Shown here: piece by piece, positions 28,281 to 42,134 of the stretch
Layout of the letters: the number at the start of each line of letters is the position of its first letter
How positions within the stretch are numbered: position 1 is the first letter of the stretch
From: Firmicutes bacterium AM55-24TS
Lineage (GTDB): Bacteria; Bacillota; Clostridia; UBA1381
Direction: 5' to 3'
Assembly: GCA_003460745.1 (NCBI GenBank)
Contig: QTVU01000020.1
Location: 1 to 53,975, forward strand
Length of the DNA: 53,975 nt
The notes under the pieces: generated by a model
What the model was told of the DNA's origin: nothing
What the model saw: only the letters and a program-made list of their open reading frames with translations
The model's database searches: none
Program-made: the position numbers and the translations under genes

Positions 28281-28328
28281 AAGTAGTCCTGTTTATGTCT
28301 ACCTTTTCATGCTTGCCTATGTTATAAT
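28281..28328 (+). promoter_or_regulatory. Putative activator site and -10 box for the 28378 gene
   Basis: AAGTAGTCCTGTTTATGTCT (28281-28300) matches the element at 15841-15860 in 17/20 bases. Consensus TATAAT (28323-28328) begins 22 nt after it, the same spacing as there. The -35 position (28300-28305, TACCTT) is poor. Just upstream, AGGAC and AGACA (28264-28277) occur in reverse order, perhaps a second half-site. Confidence 0.62.
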
Positions 28329-28377
28329 CATTATATAGTATACGTGTATATCATAAGTAGCAGAAAGGATGTTTGAT

Positions 28378-31300
28378 ATGAAAAAAATTATTGCATTAGC
28401 ACTGGCGGCAGCTATCTCTGTACCCAGCGCTGTATTGGCGAAAGAAGCAGAGTCTGCTTCTGTACCTGAAACTTTATTTGCGAATGAAAGGAATGAAGAG
28501 CCTTTGTACGAAAAGGGTAATTTCTCTAACAGTTTTACCGAAGTAGAGCATAGGAATAACAGCCGCGCATGGCGTGAAGGAATGGTCGGAGGTAACGGCG
28601 AAACGGGATTTGTCACAAGCGGCAGTCCGTATACCGATACAATTATTTATCAGCATATGTATTTTAATTATCCGTCATCGCAGCCGAGAGTTATTCCGGA
28701 TTATCTTACGGAGCAACTCGAGGAAGCTCGTGAAAACGTATTCAATCTGAATGATGCGTGGAAGATATGGGATTACGACAGCAACGGCAATAAAGTGACG
28801 CGTAGCAGAACATATTTCTATTCATACCATCCCGGTGCACAGCTAAGAATAACAAGCGAGAATACTGATAAATATTCGAATTATAAGCGTTGGACAAATT
28901 ATGAAACTGCGGAGGTTGGCGTTAAATATACCGATAAATACGGAGAATGGAAGCGAACAACTTTCACCTCACGCGAAGATAATGTAACCATAACAAAGAT
29001 TGAAAAATCCTCGGGAGGACAGCTTATAAATGATATTATCTCTATTGATAATATTTCCGAGATGTATAAAGCAAAGAACGGAAACAGTAGGGTTCTTGAC
29101 CAGAGGTATAAAAAACTTGTCGGACAAAATGCGGATTATCTCGCGCTTGTTTCCCATTATCCCGTCTACACAGGCAGTCCACTTTATGACGGCGGTTTTG
29201 GAAATGTTATAAAGATTATAGCAGAGGGCGAAAATGCTGAAAAAGAAGTAATTTCTGATAATGCGGGCGATAGTATGCTCGTTGACGGCAACAATTCGAT
29301 ACGTGTCAAAAATGCGGAGGCTCTGTATCTGATTACCGTGACTGACCGTACATTTGACCTGACAGACCTTGATGAAACATCATCAGCTTCTCAGGTCATG
29401 GAGAGATTTAAGGCAATGGAAAGCTATCCGTTCATTGATAAGATGGCAGCGCAAGCAACAGCAGTTGCCGAGAAATATACGGCTGGAGGCAAGTTTGATT
29501 ATAATGCGGCTCTTGCTCCATCCGCAAAGAAGCATAGTGAAGAATTTGACCGTCTTACATTTGACCTTGACGGCGACGAGGAATATCAAACAGCTGACAA
29601 TAACACTTTGATTGACTTGCAGCGAGGAACCACGGACAGAATAAACCACGAGTTTATGGAACGCGCATATATGCAGTCGAGATATGCACAGGTATGCTGC
29701 GGCGGAACAACAGCTCCGCGTTTGTACGGTATGTGGACGGGCGAATGGAATCCGGGATGGAGAGGAATTTATACTCTTGATGCAAATGTAAATTTACAGG
29801 TAAGTGCGATGAATACCGGCAATCTCCGAGACTTTCAGTTGGGATATATAACATTCTTCCTTCGTCATTCTCCAGATTTTATGTATAATGCGGAAATGGC
29901 ATACGGTATGCACGACGCTATACAGCTTTCAGTAAATGCAGATGCTGACAGGGCTATGCATGTTGAGTATGACAGCTACTATCCGTTTGAGTATTGGAAT
30001 GCTGGCGCAAGCTGGTGTCTGCTGCCGATATATGAGTATTGGCAGTGTTTTGGAAACACTCAGATACCGATAAACGATTATATGAGAATAGATGACCTTC
30101 AAAAGGTACTTGGAGTTAATGACGGCGGTCTCACAAACGAGGAGTTTGCGGCTTTAAAGGCGAAGGGCTATCTTGACCTTGAGAAGGATATTTTGCTTCC
30201 GCTGCTCACAAAGCAGGCTAATTTCTGGGAACAGATTGTAACACCGCGCTATTACACAGATGTAAACGGTAAAGCGCGCCATGATGAGAATAAAAAGTCA
30301 CTTAACGAGGGCGAGAAGTATATTATAATTCCCGCATATTCACCGGAGAACAACCCGATAGGCTACACAAGCACATTGACAGCCAATGCGACAATGGATA
30401 TTTCTGCTGCTCGTGACGGACTTGATATGGTATGTGCATTAGAAAAGGCAGTAGGCAGAGACGGTGCGGACGAAGCAATCGTAAAATGGCAAAACCTCAA
30501 AAACAAAATATCCGATTATAAGACGGATGATGACGGCGCGCTTCGTGAGTGGGCAATGGAGGAATACACGGAGAATAATAATCACCGTCATTTGAGCCAT
30601 TTGTATGTGGCATGGCCCGCATATGACACTCAGAAAGATCCGGAACTTGCAAAAGCTGCAAATATCGCACTTGATAACCGTAATCGTTTCAATACAGGAG
30701 ATGCCACAGCCGGACATGGTTGGATGCACAAGGCTTTGGTAGAGTCAAGATTAAAGCGCGGTGACGGAATGGTAGGTTCACTTTTAAAGATGATGAACGG
30801 TACAGCGTATTATTCATCATTTATGACAGATCATGATACCAACCGCAGAAATGATACATATTGTACGGATACTGCGTTCGGCAGCGTAGCTGCGGTTAAT
30901 GAGGCACTTGCATTCTCGAATACAGGTGAGATTGAGATTATTCCGGCACTTCCGACAGATTGGAACGGCGGAACAATAACAGGACTAATGACTCGTTCGA
31001 GAGCTGAACTTAGTAGTCTTTCGTGGAATATTGAAGATAAGACGGCCGATGCAACGATAACATCTAATATGGATGAAAATAAAATAAAGGTTCGCTGCGG
31101 TGAATCGTGGAGCAGCGCTGCTGTTAACGGAAAGAAAGCCGAAGTTCTTTCGGACGAAGTAGGTAAATATATACTTGTAAGCCTTGATAACGGAGAATCG
31201 GCAGATATTAATTTCTCGCTTCTTGAAAGAAAAGAAAATGTTTACGAAAAGGTGGAGATTTCTTCGTCAAACGCTGCTTTGGCCCATGACGGAAACGCAT

Positions 31301-34300
31301 CAACTGCTGCATCGGCTACGAGCGGTGAATTTGTATTTGACCTCGGAAGAACGATAGATATTAATAAAATCGTAATAAAAAAGCAAGCAAATGTCGGCGG
31401 TACTACTTATAATTATTGGGGCGACTGGGTACTTGCCGTAGGCTGTGAGCTGCAGGGAAGCACGGACGGTAAAAACTGGAAGAAAATAATGACAATGAAT
31501 CCGGCGCCGGACAACAAAAATGACGAATCAGAAGAAGTATATATACCTTATACACCTGAAGTCTACAGATATATACGTTATGTGAGAACTGAGGAGAAGA
31601 ACTCAAAATCATACGGAGCATGGGTGTTCCCGGATGATAACGGCAACAGATTGAATCTTGCCGAAATAGAGGTATACACTGACAGTCTTTATAAAAATAC
31701 GGCACAGATAACAATCTCGGATAATAATGTCAGTGCGGTATTCCAAACTCCCGTAAGAGATGAAAACGGCGAATGTGAGGCATATGTAGCACTTTATACC
31801 TCAGATGGGGCACTGGTAAAGGTTGAGCATAAGAGTGTATTGGCGGATGATGCGGAAAAGGTTGAGTTCAGCATTGATACCACTAATGTTGTATATGACA
31901 ATGTAAAGGCATTCCTATGGGATAAAAATATGAAACCTTTGGGTTTGGAAACAACAATAAAGAAAGAAGAAAAACCCGTTGTAACACCGCCTCCAACAGA
32001 AGCGCCGTCAGACGGAAATTACACTTGGAAATTTGACAGTTTCAATGAATTTTCATCATCACCGGTACAAAATGCTCCGTATAAAACAGGAGATTCCGTA
32101 TACAGTACCGCTAATAAAAACATTCAGCTTAGCAACGGCGGTCTGGCAGTGGATTTTGACCCTGCATATACAGATGAAAAGGTAACAATAGAATTTGATA
32201 TGTACATGGGATCTCTTAAGGACAAATCAACAAGCTATACCATTGATTCCGCAGATGGAAATATCCTTACAGTATTCGTAAACGAATACAGCACAAGCAG
32301 TTCATATATCAGTGTTGAAGGCGCCCAAATTTTGGGCGGAGAAACATGGCCGTTTATAAATAAAGTGAATAATGACGGCATGGGCGCAAAGGCAACTCAT
32401 TTTAAAAACGTAATTGACCTTGCCAACGGAATTGCGACTGTAACCATAAGCAACGGAACAAGCTCCCGAGAGGTAACGGGAAAATTTGAAGCGGATAAGA
32501 TTGTGAAGTTTGCCGCAACATCAAATCATGCACAAAGATATACATATTTGGATAATCTTACTGTGAGTCATGAGGCAAGCGAAGCTTTGGAGAAGGAATT
32601 ATCGGAATATGCTGATGAACTTGCCTTGCCGAGCGAAATCTACGGAAATCAGTATATGCCCGAAAAGTATGACGATGTTGATATAACGTGGTCCGTTTCA
32701 AATGAACAGGTTATGACAACTGACGGTGTGGTAACAAGAGGTTCGGATGATGCTGATATAAAGGTAAAGGCTATATTTACCCGTGGCGAAGAAAAGTTTG
32801 AAAAAGAGTATAACTGCAAGGTGAAGGCGCACCCTGAAAATCAAGAAGATATGAGCGCATATCTGTTTGTGCATTTTGTAGGCTCGGAGTCAACTGCCGA
32901 TGAAGAACAGATTTATTTCTCTGTTTCAAAGGATGGTCAGACTTGGGAAACAATAAACGGCTCAAAACCTATTTTAAGAAGCGATGTCGGAGAAAGAGGC
33001 GTGCGCGATCCTCATATTATACGTTCACCGGAGGGCGATAAGTTCTTCCTTATCGCGACAGATTTAAGTATTTACAACAGAAGAGCTGACTCTAACCGTT
33101 GGGGAACGTGTCAGGTAAGCGGCAGTAAAGGTATAGTTATTTGGGAAAGTACAGACCTTGTAAACTGGTCGCCGGCAAGACGAGTTAAAGTGGCTGTGGA
33201 CAATGCAGGCTGTACATGGGCACCGGAAAGTGTTTATAACGAAAAAACCGGAGAATACATGGTGTTCTGGGCGTCAAAAGTAAGCAGCGACGGCTTTAAA
33301 TATCAGAGAATTTACAGAAGCTATACGAGAGATTTTAAGCATTTCTCAGAACCGGAAGCTTATATTGATAACGCTACTGCCGAGGATATTGCCGCAGGAA
33401 AAGCATCCACAAATATAGATACAACAATTCTCGAAAATAACGGTATATATTACAGATTTACAAAGAATGAAGCGAAATCGTCCGTTATAATGGAGCAGTC
33501 TACAGACCTTGACGGGGTTTTTGAGGCAGTAGGCACATACACAATTGACGGTAAAGCAGGAAATAGCGTAACCGGTTATGAAGGACCGACAGCATATAAG
33601 ATTAACGGTGAAAATAAATGGTGTCTGCTTCTTGATTATTATTCGAAAAATCAAGGCTATAAGCCGTTCATAACAGATGATATTTCAAAAGGCATATTTA
33701 CTGCCGGAACAAATTTCAGCTTTGACGGGAAATACAGACATGGTACGGTTATACCTATAACGCAGTCGGAATATGACAGATTAATTGACTATGCACCTGA
33801 CAGTATAACAGTAAAACTCAATCCGGAAGAAGAATCGCCTTTTAATGACGGTGTATTTGAAGGTTGGGGAACTAGTATGGGCTGGTGGGGCAACCGTATA
33901 GGTTATAGCGATAAACTTGCACAGGACAGCGCGGAACTTTTTTACAGTGAAGATGGTTTAGGCTTGGATATTGTTCGATATAATGTAGGCGGCGGCGACG
34001 ATCCGACCCATAATCACGTTACGCGCTCGGATTCAAAGCTTCCGTGCTTTGCCGAACCGCAGTATAATGAGGATGGAACATTTAAGACGGACGAAAACGG
34101 ATGTTATATGTACGACTATAACTGGAATGCCGATAAGAACCAGACAAATGTGCTGCAAAAAATAAAGGAACAAAATGCAAATGTACATATTGAAGGATAC
34201 ACAAATTCTCCGCCGTGGTTTATGACAAACAGCAAATGCTCCGGTGGCGGAGTTGGCGGAGCCGAAAATCTTGACCCATCAAGATACGCGGAGTTTGCGG

Positions 34301-35277
34301 TATTTCTGGCAGATGTAACGGAACATTATGATGAGATTGGTTTAAAGTTTGACAGCTATTCACCTATGAATGAGCCAAATCCGGCAAGAAAATACTGGTT
34401 GGCAATGAATGCAAAGCAGGAGGGAAATCATGTCGCTCAGGGCGTGCATCAATCACAGCTTATTCTTGCGTTGGATAACGAGTATAACAAACGTAACATA
34501 GATACTATGATTGTCGGACCGGATGAAACGAGCCTCGTGGATTCAAAAACTGCATATGAGGCGCTGACAACTGAAGCAAAAGCAGCATTGGGTAGATTTG
34601 ATACACATACATATAGTGACCGCAGTAGTGAAAACTTTGCGGCATTGAAGCAAACGGCTGTGAATAGCGGAAAGAACTTCTGGATGAGCGAGGTTGATAA
34701 CGGAAACTTAGCCGGAACAAATGCGAAGAATATGGGTGCAGGTTTAAGCTTGGCAGTGAATATACTTGAAGATATGAACTCTATGCAACCCTCTGCCTGG
34801 GTAATGTGGGATATTCTTGATAAGCATAAGGACGCTGAGTTCGTGGCTCCAAACGGTACAAATTCCGAGGCAAACACTTCAAATGCGCAGCATATCGGAA
34901 CTTGGGGAGTAGGGATGGTAAACCATGACACGAAGGAAATAGAACTTACCCAAAAGTATTATGTTTATGGTCAGTTTACAAAATATATAAATCCGGGTGA
35001 TACAATCATTGCGTCATCGCCTACAACGCTGGCTGCATATAACAAAGATACCGGCGCAATAAAAATTGTTGCGGTAAATACAACCGGTGATACACAGAAT
35101 TACAGATTTGACTTATCGGCGTTTTCACAAACAGGAACAAGCGCAAAAATTATACGCACAAGCGGTTCATTTACAGACGGAGAACATTGGAAAGATGTAG
35201 GAACTGCGGAAGTAAAAGACGGTAAATTCCGCTTTGATTTACCGGCAAACTCAGTTACAACATTTGTGATTGATTGA
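28378..35277 (+). CDS. Secreted trifunctional GH95 alpha-L-fucosidase + GH43 + GH30 enzyme
   Basis: A 2299-residue exported protein; ATG at 28378 with AGAAAGGA upstream. The order is: signal peptide (1 to about 22), GH95 (about 50-950), F5/8C (about 954-1104), F-x-W module (about 1104-1195; AFLWDKNMKP), PPPTEAP linker, beta-sandwich (about 1214-1400), Ig-like domain, GH43 (about 1490-1805), GH30 (about 1808-2299). GH95 keeps the paired Asn in LDANVNLQ, NHRHLSHLY and the Asp in CTDTAFGS. GH43 has GVRDPHII and CTWAPE. GH30 starts EGWGTSMGWWGN, has acid/base Glu in SPMNEPN (about 1999) and nucleophile Glu in WMSEVDNGN (about 2105), and resembles subfamily 5 endo-beta-1,6-galactanases. Together these would strip fucose and arabinose and cut a beta-1,6-galactan backbone outside the cell. 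It is monocistronic, ending at a strong terminator. Confidence 0.88.
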   Translation: MKKIIALALAAAISVPSAVLAKEAESASVPETLFANERNEEPLYEKGNFSNSFTEVEHRNNSRAWREGMVGGNGETGFVTSGSPYTDTIIYQHMYFNYPSSQPRVIPDYLTEQLEEARENVFNLNDAWKIWDYDSNGNKVTRSRTYFYSYHPGAQLRITSENTDKYSNYKRWTNYETAEVGVKYTDKYGEWKRTTFTSREDNVTITKIEKSSGGQLINDIISIDNISEMYKAKNGNSRVLDQRYKKLVGQNADYLALVSHYPVYTGSPLYDGGFGNVIKIIAEGENAEKEVISDNAGDSMLVDGNNSIRVKNAEALYLITVTDRTFDLTDLDETSSASQVMERFKAMESYPFIDKMAAQATAVAEKYTAGGKFDYNAALAPSAKKHSEEFDRLTFDLDGDEEYQTADNNTLIDLQRGTTDRINHEFMERAYMQSRYAQVCCGGTTAPRLYGMWTGEWNPGWRGIYTLDANVNLQVSAMNTGNLRDFQLGYITFFLRHSPDFMYNAEMAYGMHDAIQLSVNADADRAMHVEYDSYYPFEYWNAGASWCLLPIYEYWQCFGNTQIPINDYMRIDDLQKVLGVNDGGLTNEEFAALKAKGYLDLEKDILLPLLTKQANFWEQIVTPRYYTDVNGKARHDENKKSLNEGEKYIIIPAYSPENNPIGYTSTLTANATMDISAARDGLDMVCALEKAVGRDGADEAIVKWQNLKNKISDYKTDDDGALREWAMEEYTENNNHRHLSHLYVAWPAYDTQKDPELAKAANIALDNRNRFNTGDATAGHGWMHKALVESRLKRGDGMVGSLLKMMNGTAYYSSFMTDHDTNRRNDTYCTDTAFGSVAAVNEALAFSNTGEIEIIPALPTDWNGGTITGLMTRSRAELSSLSWNIEDKTADATITSNMDENKIKVRCGESWSSAAVNGKKAEVLSDEVGKYILVSLDNGESADINFSLLERKENVYEKVEISSSNAALAHDGNASTAASATSGEFVFDLGRTIDINKIVIKKQANVGGTTYNYWGDWVLAVGCELQGSTDGKNWKKIMTMNPAPDNKNDESEEVYIPYTPEVYRYIRYVRTEEKNSKSYGAWVFPDDNGNRLNLAEIEVYTDSLYKNTAQITISDNNVSAVFQTPVRDENGECEAYVALYTSDGALVKVEHKSVLADDAEKVEFSIDTTNVVYDNVKAFLWDKNMKPLGLETTIKKEEKPVVTPPPTEAPSDGNYTWKFDSFNEFSSSPVQNAPYKTGDSVYSTANKNIQLSNGGLAVDFDPAYTDEKVTIEFDMYMGSLKDKSTSYTIDSADGNILTVFVNEYSTSSSYISVEGAQILGGETWPFINKVNNDGMGAKATHFKNVIDLANGIATVTISNGTSSREVTGKFEADKIVKFAATSNHAQRYTYLDNLTVSHEASEALEKELSEYADELALPSEIYGNQYMPEKYDDVDITWSVSNEQVMTTDGVVTRGSDDADIKVKAIFTRGEEKFEKEYNCKVKAHPENQEDMSAYLFVHFVGSESTADEEQIYFSVSKDGQTWETINGSKPILRSDVGERGVRDPHIIRSPEGDKFFLIATDLSIYNRRADSNRWGTCQVSGSKGIVIWESTDLVNWSPARRVKVAVDNAGCTWAPESVYNEKTGEYMVFWASKVSSDGFKYQRIYRSYTRDFKHFSEPEAYIDNATAEDIAAGKASTNIDTTILENNGIYYRFTKNEAKSSVIMEQSTDLDGVFEAVGTYTIDGKAGNSVTGYEGPTAYKINGENKWCLLLDYYSKNQGYKPFITDDISKGIFTAGTNFSFDGKYRHGTVIPITQSEYDRLIDYAPDSITVKLNPEEESPFNDGVFEGWGTSMGWWGNRIGYSDKLAQDSAELFYSEDGLGLDIVRYNVGGGDDPTHNHVTRSDSKLPCFAEPQYNEDGTFKTDENGCYMYDYNWNADKNQTNVLQKIKEQNANVHIEGYTNSPPWFMTNSKCSGGGVGGAENLDPSRYAEFAVFLADVTEHYDEIGLKFDSYSPMNEPNPARKYWLAMNAKQEGNHVAQGVHQSQLILALDNEYNKRNIDTMIVGPDETSLVDSKTAYEALTTEAKAALGRFDTHTYSDRSSENFAALKQTAVNSGKNFWMSEVDNGNLAGTNAKNMGAGLSLAVNILEDMNSMQPSAWVMWDILDKHKDAEFVAPNGTNSEANTSNAQHIGTWGVGMVNHDTKEIELTQKYYVYGQFTKYINPGDTIIASSPTTLAAYNKDTGAIKIVAVNTTGDTQNYRFDLSAFSQTGTSAKIIRTSGSFTDGEHWKDVGTAEVKDGKFRFDLPANSVTTFVID

Positions 35278-35344
35278 TAACAACAGATGTGTAAAAGAAA
35301 CTATATGAGCACAGCATTTTAATTAGGCTACATTCATATATAAT

Positions 35345-35387
35345 AAAAACCAGGCTTGTGACAATGAAGCCAACAAGCCTGGTTTTT
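35345..35387 (+). terminator. Rho-independent terminator after the 28378 gene
   Basis: AAAAACCAGGCTTGT (35345-35359) pairs perfectly with ACAAGCCTGGTTTTT (35373-35387) around a 13-nt loop. Confidence 0.92.
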
Positions 35388-35391
35388 ATCT

Positions 35392-35419
35392 TTGGAAACA
35401 GATACTTATATTGTATAAT
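35392..35419 (+). promoter_or_regulatory. Sigma-A type promoter for the GH2 gene
   Basis: TTGGAA (35392-35397) and TATAAT (35414-35419) are spaced by 16 nt, 34 nt upstream of the GH2 start. The 20-bp element of the 15936 and 28378 promoters is absent, so this gene may be controlled differently. Confidence 0.7.
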
Positions 35420-35422
35420 TAG

Positions 35423-40084
<4,662 letters not shown>

Positions 40085-40324
40085 TCAAGGACTAAGTATT
40101 ATATATAGCATCTATGAGTGGAAAGCAAGATAAAAAGGTATGTGTTATGAACATGGCAGTTTTATGATGCAGGGATTATCGGCGCAGCATTGAGTGCGAA
40201 AGAGTAAATAATATGATAAAAGTATAGATTTCGTTGATGCAAAGGAAATAGTGATTTGTGATGATGTAAGTAGGGAAAAATTATGTTTAATATGAATTCA
40301 TAAAACAATAAAATGATGGTAATA
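40085..40324. other. Gene-poor gap between the enzyme locus and the phage-like module
   Basis: No supported gene. A short frame near 40160-40205 reads D-A-G-I-I-G-A-A-L-S-A-K, reminiscent of a dinucleotide-binding loop, but it is too short to call a gene remnant. The border of the phage-like element probably lies between here and 40496, but I see no clear attachment-site repeat inside the window. Confidence 0.4.
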
Positions 40325-40376
40325 GTGCGCATTATGAAGTGGTTAAAAACCGTTTTGTAATGCGCTTTATTTTTTG
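40325..40376 (+). terminator. Terminator-like stem-loop before the phage-like module
   Basis: GCGCATTA (40327-40334) pairs with TAATGCGC (40358-40365), with additional pairing of GGTT and AACC inside. The T-rich run TTTATTTTTT follows. It may end GH2 transcription or mark the edge of the element. Confidence 0.65.
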
Positions 40377-40427
40377 TACCCAAAAACAATAAAAAGTAGT
40401 AATTTGCTTAACATATCCGCGCATTCG

Positions 40428-40460
40428 GAGTCTTAGTCTTCCAGAGGAGGTAAAAGACTC
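40428..40460 (+). other. Leader hairpin upstream of the sigma-like gene
   Basis: GAGTCTT (40428-40434) pairs with AAGACTC (40454-40460). Inside it CTTCC can pair with GGAGG, hiding an orphan AGAGGAGG. No start codon follows this Shine-Dalgarno-like sequence at the usual distance, so it may be a regulatory leader for the gene at 40497. Confidence 0.4.
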
Positions 40461-40496
40461 ATTCACAAAACTGTATACGGAGAAGGGGGTGCCTTT

Positions 40497-40922
40497 GTGT
40501 CAACTTCCTTATCCGATAATAATGTAGATATGGCGATTTTTGATAGCTACAGCAAGACAGTAATGCGTAATATGAGTAGAAAAAAGACTGCTGTAATAAA
40601 GAAACAAAAAAATAATGAAACCGGCGGTGCGGAGGTGATGCAATATGTGATGGAGACATACGGAAAAGAGGATATGTATCCATCAGAATTTGTTGTCTCA
40701 GATGAACACGGACATAGTTGTGTTGTTACAACCGAGTGGCTATATCAAGCTATGACTAAGCTTAAGGAGTGTCAGAAAGAAGTGCTGATACTTGAATTTT
40801 GGTATGGGTTATCAAGAAAAGAAGTGGCAGAATTGTTTAGTGTCTCTGAAACGACAATCAGCCAATGGAAAAGAAAAGCTTTTAACTTTATACGAGATTA
40901 TTATGAAAGGAAACATACATAA
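40497..40922 (+). CDS. Sigma-70 family-like factor (phage/ICE type)
   Basis: A 141-residue protein starting with GTG at 40497, supported by AGAAGGGGG 7 nt upstream. The C-terminal 60 residues, LKECQKEVLILEFWYGLSRK followed by EVAELFSVSETTISQWKRKA, form a sigma region 4 helix-turn-helix. The N-terminal half is polar with a KKTAVIKKQKN stretch. The stop overlaps the next ATG (TAATG). Such a pair, a 140-residue sigma-like protein followed by a 75-residue HTH protein, resembles orf7-orf8 of Tn916-like conjugative elements and also occurs in prophages. Confidence 0.78.
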   Translation: MSTSLSDNNVDMAIFDSYSKTVMRNMSRKKTAVIKKQKNNETGGAEVMQYVMETYGKEDMYPSEFVVSDEHGHSCVVTTEWLYQAMTKLKECQKEVLILEFWYGLSRKEVAELFSVSETTISQWKRKAFNFIRDYYERKHT

Positions 40923-41149
40923 TGGACGAGAAAAAACTTGATTATGAAACAGCGTATCGCGCAGTTCACGGAGACCATGATGCGCAAATGAAAGTTTTAG
41001 CGTATTACGATAGTTATATAAATGCGTTGTCCACAGTAGAGGAAGTTGATGGTGATGGAAATATGAGACGATATATTGATGAGGATTTGAAAGCAGCGAT
41101 ACAGGCAGGGTATCTTGAGGCACTACCAAAGTGCAGGGTGATGCAATGA
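40922..41149 (+). CDS. Small helix-turn-helix protein (Tn916 Orf8-like)
   Basis: A 75-residue protein, translationally coupled by TAATG to the sigma-like gene. The pattern Y-x-A-V-H-G-D-x-D-A-Q-M-K-V-L-A-Y-Y-D-S-Y-I-N followed by YIDEDLKAAIQAGYLEALPK matches the short HTH_16-type proteins that follow sigma-like genes in conjugative transposons and phages. It may assist the sigma-like factor. It overlaps the next gene by ATGA. Confidence 0.72.
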   Translation: MDEKKLDYETAYRAVHGDHDAQMKVLAYYDSYINALSTVEEVDGDGNMRRYIDEDLKAAIQAGYLEALPKCRVMQ

Positions 41150-41960
41150 TGACGTTACAAACTGATTTATTCGATTTTGCGTATGTACCGGAATGGTACA
41201 GGCATCTTTATGATTTAAAATGTATGGCTTTGCCGGAGGCATGGCAGTTTAAGAAACCTGCGGTTGAAACAAAGAATTTTGAAACACCGATATTAGAACG
41301 ATATATACATACTATCTTTCGCAAACAGGCTATTGAATTTAATTCGGAATCGGTAGAGGAGAAAGCATCAAAGTATTTTCATGTAGAAAATGAATGTGCT
41401 TGCTTTCATACAGGACTTTATACGCCAAGATATAAAGGAATATACGGTTTTTTCGGCAGAAACAAAAAGATGGACTCTATGCTTGAATGGTATTTCAGAG
41501 GTTTCTGCGATGAATTGTCGCCGTGGCTCAAGTACATAGAGCCTTTACCGGAACGGCCGATATATCCGATGGCGCAGCAAGGTCTGAACTTCAATCCCGA
41601 ATGGCCAATAAGAGTAAATGTTGAGCATATTTTGGGCGATGAAGAGAACTTGGACAGACTTCCCGCCAAGATACGCAAGGCTAAAAACTACCTCTGCTGC
41701 TGGAAACAGCGGTAGAGCTTGCAAGACGAAAAGTTGTGGTGGAGCCGGGACTTGTTTCGGCACAGGGGTATATGGGACGGGTGCAATACCTTCTTCCGAT
41801 ATATCTTACAAAAATGGACAAGCCCGACCTTGCGATGACGCTGACGGTGATGGATGGGTATTATTTAGGCAATACCTGTCTGACGCTTGAAATGGCATAC
41901 TTAAACGCCCGCGCAATAGCAAAGCCGGTTACACCGTGGCTTTTGGAGCTTGTAAAATAG
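41146..41960 (+). CDS. DUF3825 domain protein (frameshifted)
   Basis: The N-terminal part (from ATG 41146, coupled to the previous stop) reads LFDFAYVPEW... FHTGLYTPRYKGIYGFF. The C-terminal part in another frame reads GRVQYLLPIYL... TLEMAYLNARAIAKP. Together they make a whole DUF3825 protein of about 271 residues. One base, probably a C after AAAAA near 41688, is missing; restoring it gives KNLPLLLETAVELARR across the break. As written, the protein ends early with CCWKQR. DUF3825 proteins are widespread in mobile elements; their function is not firmly known. The break may be an assembly error. Confidence 0.72.
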
Positions 41961-41997
41961 CTTTAACATAAAAGCAAAATAAATTTAATGGGGAAAT

Positions 41998-42043
41998 GCT
42001 CGGTAAACAGTAGTTTTTAACGCTGTTTACCGGGCGTTTTTTT
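41998..42043 (+). terminator. Rho-independent terminator after DUF3825
   Basis: CGGTAAACAG (42001-42010) pairs perfectly with CTGTTTACCG (42023-42032), extended by three further pairs, and GTTTTTTT follows. Confidence 0.9.
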
Positions 42044-42096
42044 GCCCTTTGGATGGAAAGGGGGATTTTGTCAAAAAACATAGAACAGCCGAATGG

Positions 42097-42124
42097 CTTG
42101 CATTAAAAAAATGCGAGTTTTTTC
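42097..42124 (+). terminator. Second terminator-like hairpin in the leader of the 42170 gene
   Basis: CTTGCATT (42097-42104) pairs with AATGCGAG (42110-42117), one G-T pair, followed by six T. With the upstream terminator and the hairpin at 42135-42165 it forms a chain of three stem-loops in 170 bp. Confidence 0.6.
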
Positions 42125-42134
42125 GGCTTGTTAG

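Noticed and set aside
28264..28300. Inverted operator pair at the 28378 promoter like that at 15814-15860
   Set aside because: The upstream half has AGGAC and AGACA in the opposite order, so it is not a true inverted copy.
40160..40205. Short frame reading G-I-I-G-A-A-L-S-A-K like a nucleotide-binding loop
   Set aside because: Only about a dozen residues, no flanking support in any frame; listed only as part of the gap.
40085..40496. Possible attachment site of the phage-like element
   Set aside because: No integrase is in the window and no direct repeat pair can be seen, because the right end lies outside.
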